Shown here one piece after another: positions 47,917 through 57,100 of a stretch of DNA of 64,000 nt. The notes beneath the pieces are model-generated. The model worked only from the letters and a program-made list of their open reading frames with translations. It had not been told where the DNA came from and searched no databases. Each line of letters starts with the position of its first letter. The stretch's first letter is position 1. The position numbers were made by a program, and so were the translations under genes. The stretch is from NCBI RefSeq assembly GCF_012396235.1, contig NZ_JAAXPA010000020.1:78258-142257 (forward strand). The letters are read 5' to 3'. The DNA is from Rhodococcus opacus (GTDB lineage Bacteria > Actinomycetota > Actinomycetes > Mycobacteriales > Mycobacteriaceae).

Positions 47917-49374
47917 ATGACCAACCCGAACGGACTCACCACAGTCGCCGGTGCGCCGGTACCCGACAACCAGAACAGCCTCACCGCCGGCGCACGCGGT
48001 CCGATGCTCCTGCAAGATGTCTGGCTTCTCGAGAAGCTCGCGCACTTCGACCGTGAAGTCATCCCCGAACGCCGCATGCACGCCAAAGGTTCGGCCGCGT
48101 TCGGCACCTTCCGCGTCACCCACGACATCACCGCACACACCAACGCCGCCGTATTCTCGGAGATCGGCAAGCAGACCGAGGTCTTCCTGCGTTTCTCCAC
48201 GGTCGCCGGCGAGCGCGGCGCCGCCGACGCCGAACGCGACATCCGTGGATTCGCCGTCCGCTTCTACACCGAGCAAGGCAACTGGGACGTCGTCGGCAAC
48301 AACACCCCCGTCTTCTTCTTCCGCGACCCCCTCAAGTTCCCCGACCTCAACCACGCGGTCAAGCGCGATCCGAAGACCAACCTCCGGTCGGCGGAGAACA
48401 ACTGGGACTTCTGGACCAATCTCCCAGAGGCGCTGCACCAGATCACCATCGTGATGTCCGACCGCGGCATCCCCGACGGCTACCGGCACATGCACGGATT
48501 CGGTTCACACACCTTCTCGTTCGTCAACGAGGCCGGGGAACGCTCCTGGGTGAAGTTCCACTTCCGCACTCGGCAAGGCATCAAGAATCTCACTGACGAA
48601 GAGGCCGCCGTCGTCGTCGCCGGCGATCGCGAGTCGGCGCAGCGCGACCTCTTCAATGCAATCGAGGAGGGCAATTACCCGAAGTGGACCCTTTTCGTGC
48701 AGATCATGCCGGAAGCCGACGCCCAGACCTACCGCTACCATCCGTTCGACCTCACCAAGGTGTGGTCCAAGAAGGACTATCCCCTCATCGAGGTCGGGGA
48801 ACTCGAGCTCGACCGCAACCCGGAGAACTACCACGCCGACGTCGAGCAGGCCGCGTTCTCCCCGGCGAACATCGTTCCCGGCATCGGCTTCTCCCCGGAC
48901 CGCATGCTGCAGGGCCGGCTGTTCTCCTACGGCGACGCCGCCCGCTACCGGCTCGGCGTCAACCACCACCAGATTCCGGTCAACAGTCCCAGAGGGGCAA
49001 CCCACGTCAATTCCTTCCACCGTGACGGCGTCATGCGCGTCGACGGCAACCAGGGCAGCGTCCCGAGCATCGAACCCAACTCACACGGCCGATTCGCCGA
49101 CCAGCGCGGCTACGCCGAACCGCCACTCGAAGTCGGCGTGGTCGCCGACCGGTTCGACTACCGAGCAGACGACGACAACTACTTCGAACAGCCCGGCAAC
49201 CTCTTCCGCAGCATGACTGCCGACCAGCAGACAGTGCTGTTCGAGAACACCGCTCGTGCCATCACCGGAGCGTCGGCTGCCGTCATCGAGCGCCACATCG
49301 CCAACTGCACCCAGGCCGACCCCGCCTACGGCGAAGGCGTGCGAAAGGCCTGTGAAACCCTCGGCGCCTTGTAG
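47917..49374 (+). CDS. katA: Monofunctional haem catalase
   Basis: A 485-residue clade 3-type catalase. The active-site His is H55 in [14 protein letters not shown], the distal Asn lies in [13 protein letters not shown], and the haem-ligand Tyr is in [13 protein letters not shown]. Length fits the small-subunit form. It removes H2O2, a by-product of uncoupled monooxygenase and flavin oxidase turnover. The gene has its own leader of ~110 bp after the activator gene and is probably monocistronic. Confidence 0.95.
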   Translation: MTNPNGLTTVAGAPVPDNQNSLTAGARGPMLLQDVWLLEKLAHFDREVIPERRMHAKGSAAFGTFRVTHDITAHTNAAVFSEIGKQTEVFLRFSTVAGERGAADAERDIRGFAVRFYTEQGNWDVVGNNTPVFFFRDPLKFPDLNHAVKRDPKTNLRSAENNWDFWTNLPEALHQITIVMSDRGIPDGYRHMHGFGSHTFSFVNEAGERSWVKFHFRTRQGIKNLTDEEAAVVVAGDRESAQRDLFNAIEEGNYPKWTLFVQIMPEADAQTYRYHPFDLTKVWSKKDYPLIEVGELELDRNPENYHADVEQAAFSPANIVPGIGFSPDRMLQGRLFSYGDAARYRLGVNHHQIPVNSPRGATHVNSFHRDGVMRVDGNQGSVPSIEPNSHGRFADQRGYAEPPLEVGVVADRFDYRADDDNYFEQPGNLFRSMTADQQTVLFENTARAITGASAAVIERHIANCTQADPAYGEGVRKACETLGAL

Positions 49375-49462
49375 TTCGCGACATCCCAGCCCGTGATCTG
49401 CGCATCACCGCCAGTTCACGGGTGGGGTCGCACCGGCCGACCAGTCGCTCCCGTCGTCGCGC

Positions 49463-50623
49463 CTATCGGACCGCGTTCGGCACCGCACCCTCACCGGAGA
49501 TCGGGCCGCGGCCGTCAGCGGGGCCCCGCGGCACTGTGAAGGTGGCGGCGACGCACAGAATCGCAATCGCGAAGCAGGCGATGGTGTACCAGAGATTTCC
49601 GATGGGGTCGCCATTGCTCGTGATGCCGTCGACAGCGCCGAAGTAGCTGGGCAACGCGGTCACCCACAGAATGCCCATCACGGCGAGGTACACCACGCTG
49701 TAGACACGGACGAAATCGTTCGAGTAGGCGGGTACGTCCGACGTCCCCCGCCGCAGCCGCGACCACTGCCGGAGCAGGATCGGGATCGCGACGAGCACGA
49801 CGACCATCAGTTCGGTCGCGTAGAGAATTCCACGGACCGTGGTGCTCTCCATTCCGAGGACCGTCGCCGGGATCGGGAGGATGAACGTGCCCGCCGATGC
49901 CAGGAGACCGATCACGATCGTGCGCCACACCAGCTCGAGCCCGGTGAAGTCCCGTCCCTTGTCGGCGTAGCGCCCCACGAAGAACTGAACGCACAGGGCC
50001 AGCGACATCGGCCACAGGGCCGCGAACACCACCACGCTCGGTAGTGGGACCGAGTCGAACATGGGCTGGTTGACCGGGTTGGTGGTCGACCATTCCCACC
50101 ACCTCAGCTGCGGTCCGAGCTGGTCGAAGATTTCGTAGAACGCGTGGTGCACGAAGCCCACGCAGACCGCGCCGACGAGTATCCCGCACTTCCGGAAGAC
50201 GCCGAGCATCCGGACAAGCTCGAAGGCGAGCGTGGCCATCAGCGGATAGATCGCGATGATGTACAGCGGCAACCGGCCCCACAGGAAGTCCACGGTGAAC
50301 ACGTTGTGCGCGAACATCGTGTCCACGTGCTCCTCGATTCCGAACGCCGCCGGAAAGTACAGCGGTGGCTCGATGACGAACAGGTACGCGGTGGCCCCGA
50401 ACCAGAGCACCAGATTGGTCGGATCGCCGTTGCGGCGCCAGCGCAGGATCGCGAATACGAGCGCGAGCACCGACCCGAGCACGATGGTGAGCTCGAGGAC
50501 CGGCAGGGTCCAGTTCTCCAGCGCCAAGGGACTACGGACCTCGACGAGTCCGCCGGCCTCGGCGCACGAGAATCCGAGCGCAGTCGAGAGTTGGTCGAAG
50601 GTGGGCGAGCAGAGATCGGCCAT
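49463..50623 (-). CDS. Integral membrane protein of unknown function
   Basis: A 386-residue membrane protein with about nine hydrophobic segments, for example LELTIVLGSVLALVFAILRW and LWYTIACFAIAILCVAATF. A His-rich region lies in GFVHHAFYEIFDQL and the second loop has Glu-His (GIEEHVDTMFAHNVF). I do not recognise the family. The ATG overlaps the stop of the metal-dependent hydrolase gene (TGATG), so they are translated together, and the pair probably works on one membrane-linked substrate. The C-terminal 20 residues are Pro/Gly-rich. Confidence 0.7.
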   Translation of the reverse strand: MADLCSPTFDQLSTALGFSCAEAGGLVEVRSPLALENWTLPVLELTIVLGSVLALVFAILRWRRNGDPTNLVLWFGATAYLFVIEPPLYFPAAFGIEEHVDTMFAHNVFTVDFLWGRLPLYIIAIYPLMATLAFELVRMLGVFRKCGILVGAVCVGFVHHAFYEIFDQLGPQLRWWEWSTTNPVNQPMFDSVPLPSVVVFAALWPMSLALCVQFFVGRYADKGRDFTGLELVWRTIVIGLLASAGTFILPIPATVLGMESTTVRGILYATELMVVVLVAIPILLRQWSRLRRGTSDVPAYSNDFVRVYSVVYLAVMGILWVTALPSYFGAVDGITSNGDPIGNLWYTIACFAIAILCVAATFTVPRGPADGRGPISGEGAVPNAVR

Positions 50624-51573
50624 CAGTCGACCACCGCCGCGACGGGATCGGTCCGGCGTGTGCGCGACTCTGCGGTGTACCAGCGGGTGCAGTCGTAGCC
50701 TGCGTCGTATCGGATGAACCACTCGTCGGCGAGCGCGGGCAGTTTTTCGTGCGTGGGGTCGTGCTTCGGCATCTGACTACGGACGATGCCGGCGAGGGCG
50801 GTCAGCTGTTCACCGCGCGGGAGGTCGTCGAACGCACGCGGCATGACGCCCTTGCTCAGGTAGGGCGCGAACACCGTGAGCAGTTTCTGCTTCGTCCGGT
50901 GCGTGGCGAACATCGACATCGAATCGACCTTCCGCTCCTTGATCGGCACGTGCTGATTGAAGCCGGCGCAGGCGATCCGCATCACCTTCATCACGTGTGC
51001 GAAGATCGACGGAGCCATCCGCATCCGGTACAGCTCTTCCCCGACAAGGGAATTGAAGATGATCATCGCCGAACTTCGGTGTTCGACCTCCTCGACGAAG
51101 TGCCAGATGAACAGGGAGGCGACCCGGTCGTCTCCCGGCCGGAAGAGGGTCGCGTCGTTGTCGAGCATCAGTTTGAATACCGGCGTGAAAGTCGCCTCCA
51201 GGTCCGCGGTGTAGGCGAGTCGGTAGTTCAGAGTGGTCGCCTCGGTGAGGAGGTCGTACTCGCCGATCACCGCGTCGAGGGTGTTCTGGAGCCCCGGGTA
51301 TCGCTTGATCAGGGCTTTGACGTGCTGGCGATGCGCGGTCGAGTGGTGACCCTCCTGACGCATGAACGCCATGGCCTCTTCTGCGACCTCGGGATCGGTC
51401 ATCCGCGGTTTGGCCTGCATGATCGCCTTGACGATCATCTTCTCGAAGCCGACGGCCAGGAACGAGATCGCATTCGACATGCTCGACCAGGCCGGGTTGT
51501 CGGGGTTCCAGAGGAACGGGACGTCCTGTTCGTCGAAGGCGAAATCCATCTTTCTGGGGTGCAGGTCGGTCAT
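50623..51573 (-). CDS. Predicted metal-dependent hydrolase (PF10118-type, ferritin-like helical)
   Basis: A 316-residue helical protein: RKMDFAFDEQDVPFLWNPDN, then repeated acid/His pairs MRQEGHHSTAHRQHV and FVEEVEHRSSAMIIF. The E-x-x-H spacing suggests a dinuclear metal site like ferritin-type diiron proteins; the Pfam name is predicted metal-dependent hydrolase. GAGG lies upstream of the ATG 51573. Transcribed divergently from the TetR gene at 51829, with a CATACA/TGTATG operator in between. Confidence 0.8.
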   Translation of the reverse strand: MTDLHPRKMDFAFDEQDVPFLWNPDNPAWSSMSNAISFLAVGFEKMIVKAIMQAKPRMTDPEVAEEAMAFMRQEGHHSTAHRQHVKALIKRYPGLQNTLDAVIGEYDLLTEATTLNYRLAYTADLEATFTPVFKLMLDNDATLFRPGDDRVASLFIWHFVEEVEHRSSAMIIFNSLVGEELYRMRMAPSIFAHVMKVMRIACAGFNQHVPIKERKVDSMSMFATHRTKQKLLTVFAPYLSKGVMPRAFDDLPRGEQLTALAGIVRSQMPKHDPTHEKLPALADEWFIRYDAGYDCTRWYTAESRTRRTDPVAAVVD

Positions 51574-51645
51574 GGGGATACCTCGTCTCGTGCGGCATGA
51601 GTGGGCTGCAGCCTCTGGGTGGGTAGAGACCCAAGTGATTAATAA

Positions 51646-51671
51646 CATACATACATCGAACTGATTGTATG
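51646..51671. promoter_or_regulatory. CATACA-N14-TGTATG operator in divergent promoter region
   Basis: CATACATACAT followed by an inverted TGTATG (51666-51671). The repeated CATA gives two registers (spacers of 14 or 10 bp). It lies between the metal-hydrolase gene and the TetR gene and is the likely site of the TetR. Confidence 0.55.
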
Positions 51672-51828
51672 ATTACGTTTCGATGGTTCCCTGGAGACTG
51701 TCTGCGAAGCAGGCCTTCGAGTCGGAGGCTTATGCGTTCGCGGTAACCTCTGAGTCCAGGTCGGGAGGTGCGCCGACAGCCCTTGCGCGACGTTCGGGCC
51801 CCGCGTTGTGAGAGGTAGGGAAAAGACA

Positions 51829-52434
51829 GTGGCTGGCAGGCGTGGGTGGGGTGGCAGTCCGCCTGAAAGTGACGAAGAAGCGTCCCGGCGAATCGTCACC
51901 GCCGCAGTCGAGCTCATCAGCCGGAAAGATACGGCGATCAGCATCGCCGACGTTGCGGAATCCCTCGGCGTCATCCGTCAGACGGTGTACCGGTACTTTC
52001 CCAGCACCGACGCCCTCTTACGGGCCGCCGCCATCGCCGCCGTCGACGGATTCCTCGACCGCCTCGCAGCACACCTCGTGGGTATCGAGGATCCCGCAGA
52101 AGCTGTGGTCGAGGCCGTGATCTACACGCTCAACGAAGCGCCCCGCATACCGCAGCTCGGCATCATGCTGTCCGGCTCTCACTCCCACACCGCGGGAATC
52201 ACGTCCGATGAAGCCCTTTTGTTCGGAATGACGATGATCAGGCGCTTCGACGTCGACTGGGAGCGGCACGGCTACGATGAGCCGGCCCTGCGTGAGCTCG
52301 TCGAATATCAGCTGCGGACGATGCAGTCGTTTTTCATCTCGCCCGGAAACCCGCCGCGTAGCCAGGACGAACTGCGTGCGTATCTGCGACGGTGGGTGGG
52401 ATCGACGGTCGCCGTCCCGCGCAGTCCGGCGTAG
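51829..52434 (+). CDS. TetR-family regulator
   Basis: A 201-residue TetR. The HTH spans about residues 20-65 (ASRRIVTAAVELISRKDTAI, GVIRQTVYRYFPSTDALLRA). The C-terminal helices carry a His-rich GSHSHTAGIT segment that could bind metal or a ligand. GTG 51829 is preferred over GTG 51808 for the GGGAAAAG upstream; both are possible. Probably represses the divergent metal-hydrolase and membrane protein pair. Confidence 0.8.
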   Translation: MAGRRGWGGSPPESDEEASRRIVTAAVELISRKDTAISIADVAESLGVIRQTVYRYFPSTDALLRAAAIAAVDGFLDRLAAHLVGIEDPAEAVVEAVIYTLNEAPRIPQLGIMLSGSHSHTAGITSDEALLFGMTMIRRFDVDWERHGYDEPALRELVEYQLRTMQSFFISPGNPPRSQDELRAYLRRWVGSTVAVPRSPA

Positions 52435-52462
52435 CGACCAACGGGGATCTGCCGAAGGCTGG

Positions 52463-52837
52463 TCACGGTCGTATCTGGGTTGCGAGGTGGGGATGGTGTC
52501 GCCCGTGCAGGCTGGCTATTCGCCGCGAAGGACGGTGGTGCCCCGCCGGCTGTCCGCGGAGTCCTTCCCATTCGGGGAACGAGCCCGGACGGCGACTGGT
52601 GAGGTGCCGGGTGTTGCTGGTGAGGTCGATCAGGCACCGGGCGGCGCCCTGCACGGAGAGGTGGTGCCGTCGTGCCACGTCGAGCAGTTCGTCGAAGGCC
52701 TGGGCATCGCTGTAGCCGCGGCTGGTGATCAGAACTGCTTTCGCGGTGGTCAGGAGTTCACGGTCGGACGGCCCGCGGCGCCGGTCGAGGAAGCTTCGGG
52801 TGGGTCGCGGGGGGTTCGGGGTATCGGATTTCAACAT
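52463..52837 (-). CDS. ANTAR-domain RNA-binding protein
   Basis: A 124-residue protein. Residues ~25-70 match the ANTAR three-helix domain: ELLTTAKAVLITSRGYSDAQ and VARRHHLSVQGAARCLIDL, with the conserved Ala and Tyr positions. The remainder is Arg/His/Pro-rich and disordered. ANTAR proteins bind paired hairpins in nascent RNA and prevent termination. No sensor domain is attached, so it would need a partner or constitutive action. The Arg/His-rich tail might add RNA contact. Confidence 0.75.
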   Translation of the reverse strand: MLKSDTPNPPRPTRSFLDRRRGPSDRELLTTAKAVLITSRGYSDAQAFDELLDVARRHHLSVQGAARCLIDLTSNTRHLTSRRPGSFPEWEGLRGQPAGHHRPSRRIASLHGRHHPHLATQIRP

Positions 52838-52923
52838 GTGGCATCGTCCTTTTGTCTACGAGATTCCCCCAGGTCGCGGTCTCGTAAACGTGCGTACCCG
52901 AGTGTTGCTTCGTGTGGGCTCGT

Positions 52924-53886
52924 CTAGGCCACGGTGATGACGACGTTGCCCCTCTTGTGTCCGGTGTCGACGTACCGATGCGCCTCGACGATGCGTTCCA
53001 GGGGATAGCTGCGGTCGATGACGACCCGCAATGTGTCCGCTTCGAGGAGCTGCTTGATGTACGCCAATGCGTCGTTCTTGCGGACGGACATACCGGTGAC
53101 GACTTTCCTACCGCCTCGGAGCGACGTCCAGAGTGACAGCACGTAGTTGTTCAGCCCGGATGTGGGAACGTAGCACCCGTTCTCGGTGAGCGAGCCCTTG
53201 CACCGAGCGAACGAGTTCCTGCCCACCGTGTCGAAGACGACGTCATATGCTTCGGTGTTTTCGGTGAAGTCCTCTTTGGTGTAGTCGATGACCTTGTCGG
53301 CGCCCAGGGACTTCACCATCTCCATGTTGTGCGGACCGCACACGCCGGTGACCTCCGCGCCGAAGGACTTGGCGAGTTGCACCGCGTAGGTGCCGATGCT
53401 GCCGGAGGCGCCGTTGACCAGGACCTTCTGTCCGGTTCGCACCTTCGCCTTGTCCCGGAGGAAGAACAGTGCGGTGGTGGCGCCGTCGACGGCGGCGACG
53501 GCCTCTTCGTAGGTCTTGTCGACTGGCTTCAGTGCGAGCGAGGCGGATTCCGGCAGGCACTTGTATTCGGCGTAGGCGCCGATCTCGAAACCGGTGAACC
53601 CGAATACTTGATCGCCCGGCTGGAACCGGTGTACGTCCTTGCCGACGGCCTCGATCTCTCCGGCGAGCTCGAGGCCCAGGGTCCGCAGTCTCCTTCGTGG
53701 CCGTCGCAGCCCGAGGATGAACCGGCCCCAGAGCGGTTCGCCCCGCCGCATCTTGCATTCGGCTGTTGTCACCGTTGTCGCGTGGACTTTCACCAGGACT
53801 TCGCCGTCCTTGGGCGTTGGTTTCGGGACCTGCGCGAGTTCGAGTACGTCGGGTCCGCCGAACCGGGTGTGGATGATCGCCTTCAT
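52924..53886 (-). CDS. NAD(P)-dependent quinone-reductase-like MDR enzyme
   Basis: A 320-residue zinc-free medium-chain reductase: FGGPDVLELAQVPKPTPKDG, LGLELAGEIEAVGKDVHRF, and the cofactor motif VNGASGSIGTYAVQLAKSFG. No zinc-binding cysteines are present. It is related to quinone oxidoreductases and reduces quinones or enones. GGAGG 6 nt before ATG 53886. Divergent from the NRPS gene across a 251-bp operator region. Confidence 0.85.
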   Translation of the reverse strand: MKAIIHTRFGGPDVLELAQVPKPTPKDGEVLVKVHATTVTTAECKMRRGEPLWGRFILGLRRPRRRLRTLGLELAGEIEAVGKDVHRFQPGDQVFGFTGFEIGAYAEYKCLPESASLALKPVDKTYEEAVAAVDGATTALFFLRDKAKVRTGQKVLVNGASGSIGTYAVQLAKSFGAEVTGVCGPHNMEMVKSLGADKVIDYTKEDFTENTEAYDVVFDTVGRNSFARCKGSLTENGCYVPTSGLNNYVLSLWTSLRGGRKVVTGMSVRKNDALAYIKQLLEADTLRVVIDRSYPLERIVEAHRYVDTGHKRGNVVITVA

Positions 53887-53989
53887 CGCGGACCTCCTCG
53901 GCGGCGTTCCAGGTCGTCGCGCCTCGAACAAGCTCACGGCCAAGCATAGTTCTCCGGCATCCTCGTCGTGGGGTTGTGCGGGCGGTCAG

Positions 53990-54017
53990 GGTGTCGACAC
54001 CGCACACCTAGGGTGTG
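53990..54017. promoter_or_regulatory. Tandem GGTGT/ACACC palindromes upstream of the NRPS
   Basis: GGTGTCGACACC (53990-54001) is a perfect 12-bp palindrome, and CACACC-TAG-GGTGTG (54003-54017) a second perfect one, one base apart. Their shared ACACC/GGTGT arms point to one regulator. They lie ~120 bp upstream of the NRPS start and ~105 bp from the divergent reductase. Confidence 0.6.
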
Positions 54018-54137
54018 TTTTCGCGCACGGCGATCCGCGGGACTGTAGTGGCGTCGGTATGTCCGGCTCCCCCTGTCCAGAAGGACCGAGCGTCCCGCCG
54101 TCAACCCAGCGGCGCAAGCACACTGGTTGGTGATTTG

Positions 54138-57100
54138 ATGGAACACGCTGCGCGAGTGAACTACCGAGAGCATCGATCCGATCCGTTCCCGCTGTCCGCG
54201 GCGCAGCACGGGCTGTGGTTTGCGCAGCAGCTCGCCCCGGAGGTGCCGATCTGCATTGCGCAGTACGTCGACATCCGCGGGCCGCTGGACGTCGATCTGT
54301 TCCGCGAGGTAGCACTCGTCGCCGGCCACGAATACGAGTCCGTGTTCCTGCGTCTGGTCGACGTCGACGGTGAGCCGCACCAGGTGGTCGACCCACCGGC
54401 CGACGCGGCCATGGGAATCGTCGACTTCCGCGGTGCATCCGACCCGATGGCCGCCGCCGAGGCGTGGATGCAGGAGAACTACACGGCACGAGTCGATTTC
54501 GAGCACGACTATCTGTGCGAATCGTCGCTGCTGCGGGTGGGTGACGAGCGGCACCTGTGGTACAGCAGGATCCACCACGTCGCCCTCGACGGATACGCGG
54601 CGATGACGATGGTCAATCGTGTCGCCGCCCTGTATACCGCGGCAGTCCAGGGCCTCGAGCTTCAACCGAACCGTGCAGCGGACCTGCACACCCTGCACCG
54701 CCTCGAAGAGGAGTACCGGGCATCCCACCGGTTCTCGTCCGACGGCGACTACTGGGCCGAACGTCTCCACACACGCACGAACGGCGCCTCCCTGACCGAC
54801 GTCGAGGCTCCGCCTGCAGCCCACAGTCTCACCGTGCGCACGGCGCTGTCCGCCGATACCGTCACACGGCTCGAGGACACCGACGGCCGGCCGGGCGCGA
54901 CGGCAGCGGCCGCGTTGATCGCCGCCTTCGCCTGCTATCTCTCGCGGCGGACGGGACGGCAGGACGTGCTCGTGGACATTCCGCTGTCCGCACGCACCAC
55001 CGCTGTACTGCGCCGATCCGGCGGAATGCTCGCCAACGTCGCCCCCCTGCGGGTGCAGGTCCGACCCGACGACACCGTCGGCGACCTCGTGACCCGGGTC
55101 CAGCACGAACTGATGGGAGCAATGCGGCACCAGCGCGGCAACGTCGAGGACATTCTGCGCGAGCTGGGCGTGTCCGCCGAGGCCCGCAGGATCTCGGGAC
55201 CGATGATCAACGTGATGCTCTTCGATCAGGATCTCACCTTCGGGTCGCTGACCGGAGACTTCCGGATCCTCACCACCGGTCCCGTCCCGGACCTGTCCGT
55301 CAACGTGTACCGGAGCGGCACCCCGGCGTCGACGATTGTCGAGTTCGAGGCCAACCCGTACCGCTACCGCGACGACGACCTGCAGTCGCATCACGCCGGC
55401 GTCGTCGAATTGATCGACGAACTGCTCGCCGCCGACCCCGGCACTCCGCTTGCGGTGATCGGTGTGGCGGAGTTGGAGTGCTTGACGCCGGTGGTGGGTG
55501 AGGTGTCGGTGTCGGAGGTGACGTTGCCGGAGTTGTTGGCGGCGTCGGTGGTTGCGGATCCGGGTGCGGTTGCGGTGGTGTGTGAGGGTCGGAGTGTGAC
55601 GTATCGGGAGTTGGATGAGGAGTCGAATCGGTTGGCGCGGGTGTTGCTCGAGGCGGGGGTGGGTGCGGAGTCGGTGGTGGCTGTGGCGGTGGCGCGGTCG
55701 GTCGAGTCGGTGTTGTCGGTGTGGGCGGTGGCGAAGACGGGGGCGGCGTTTTTGCCGGTGGATCCGCAGTATCCGGCGGGTCGTGTGGAGCACATGGTGG
55801 TGGATTCGGGTGTGGTTGTGGGGGTGACGCTTTCGCAGTTTCGGGATCGGTTGCCGGGTTCGGTGCGGTGGGTGGTGCTCGACGATGCGGTGACGGAGTC
55901 GCGGTTGTTGTCGGTGTCGGCGGGGGTGGTGACCGATGTGGATCGGGGTGCGTCGGTGCGGGTGGGTCAGGCTGCGTATGTGATTTATACGTCGGGGTCG
56001 ACGGGTGTGCCGAAGGGTGTGGTGGTGACGCATCGGGGTTTGGCGAATGTGGTGGCTGCGCAGCGTTCGGGTTTCGGGGTGTGTGCGGGTGCTCGGGTGT
56101 TGCATTGTGCGTCACCGAGTTTCGATGCGTCGGTGTTCGAGTTGGTGTGGGCGTTGGGGTTGGGTGCGCGGTTGGTGGTGGTTCCTCCGACGGTTTACGG
56201 TGGGGAGGAGTTGGCGCGGATTTTGGTGGGGGAGTCGGTGACGCATGCGGTGTTGACGCCGACGGCGTTGTCGTCGGTTGATCCGGCTGCGGTGGGGGCG
56301 TTGGGTGCTTTGGTGGTGGCGGGTGAGGCGTGCCCGCCGGAGTTGGTTGCGCGGTGGGCTCCGGGTCGGCGGATGTTCAATGCGTATGGGCCGACGGAGG
56401 CGACGATCATGTCGAATGCGAGCGGTGGTTTGGTGGTGGGGGAGTCGGTCACGGTGGGTGGTCCGGTTCGTGGGTTCGGTGAATTGGTTCTGGATGGGCG
56501 GTTGCGGCCGGTGCCGTTCGGGGCGGCGGGGGAGTTGTATTTGTCGGGTCCGGCGCTGGCGCGGGGGTATCGGAATCGGTCGGGGTTGACGGCGGGGCGG
56601 TTTGTTGCGGATCCGTTCGGTGGGCCGGGGCAGCGGATGTATCGGACGGGGGATGTGGTGCGGTGGCGGCGGTCGGTGGGTGGGCCGGTGCTCGAGTATG
56701 TGGGTCGCTCGGATTTTCAGGTGAAGATTCGTGGTTTCCGGATCGAACTCGGCGAAATCGACGCAGCGCTGACCCGGCATCCCCGCGTCGCGTTCGCGGT
56801 GACCCTCGGCCGCACCGCCCCGTCCGGCGACACCGTCCTGGTGTCCTACGTCCTGCCGTCCGGTGACGGCGAACCCGACGTCGCCGAACTGACCGACCAT
56901 GTGCGCGGCTTCGTGCCCGCCCACATGGTTCCCGCGACGATCGTGATCCTCGACGAGCTGCCCCTCACCCCGGTGGGCAAGCTGGACCGGCAGGGTCTGC
57001 CGACCCCGGATTTCGCGATCGTACGCACCGTGTTCCGTGCGTCGACCAATTCGGCCGAGCACACCGTGGCAGACGTCTTTGCCGAGGTGCTGGGACTCGG

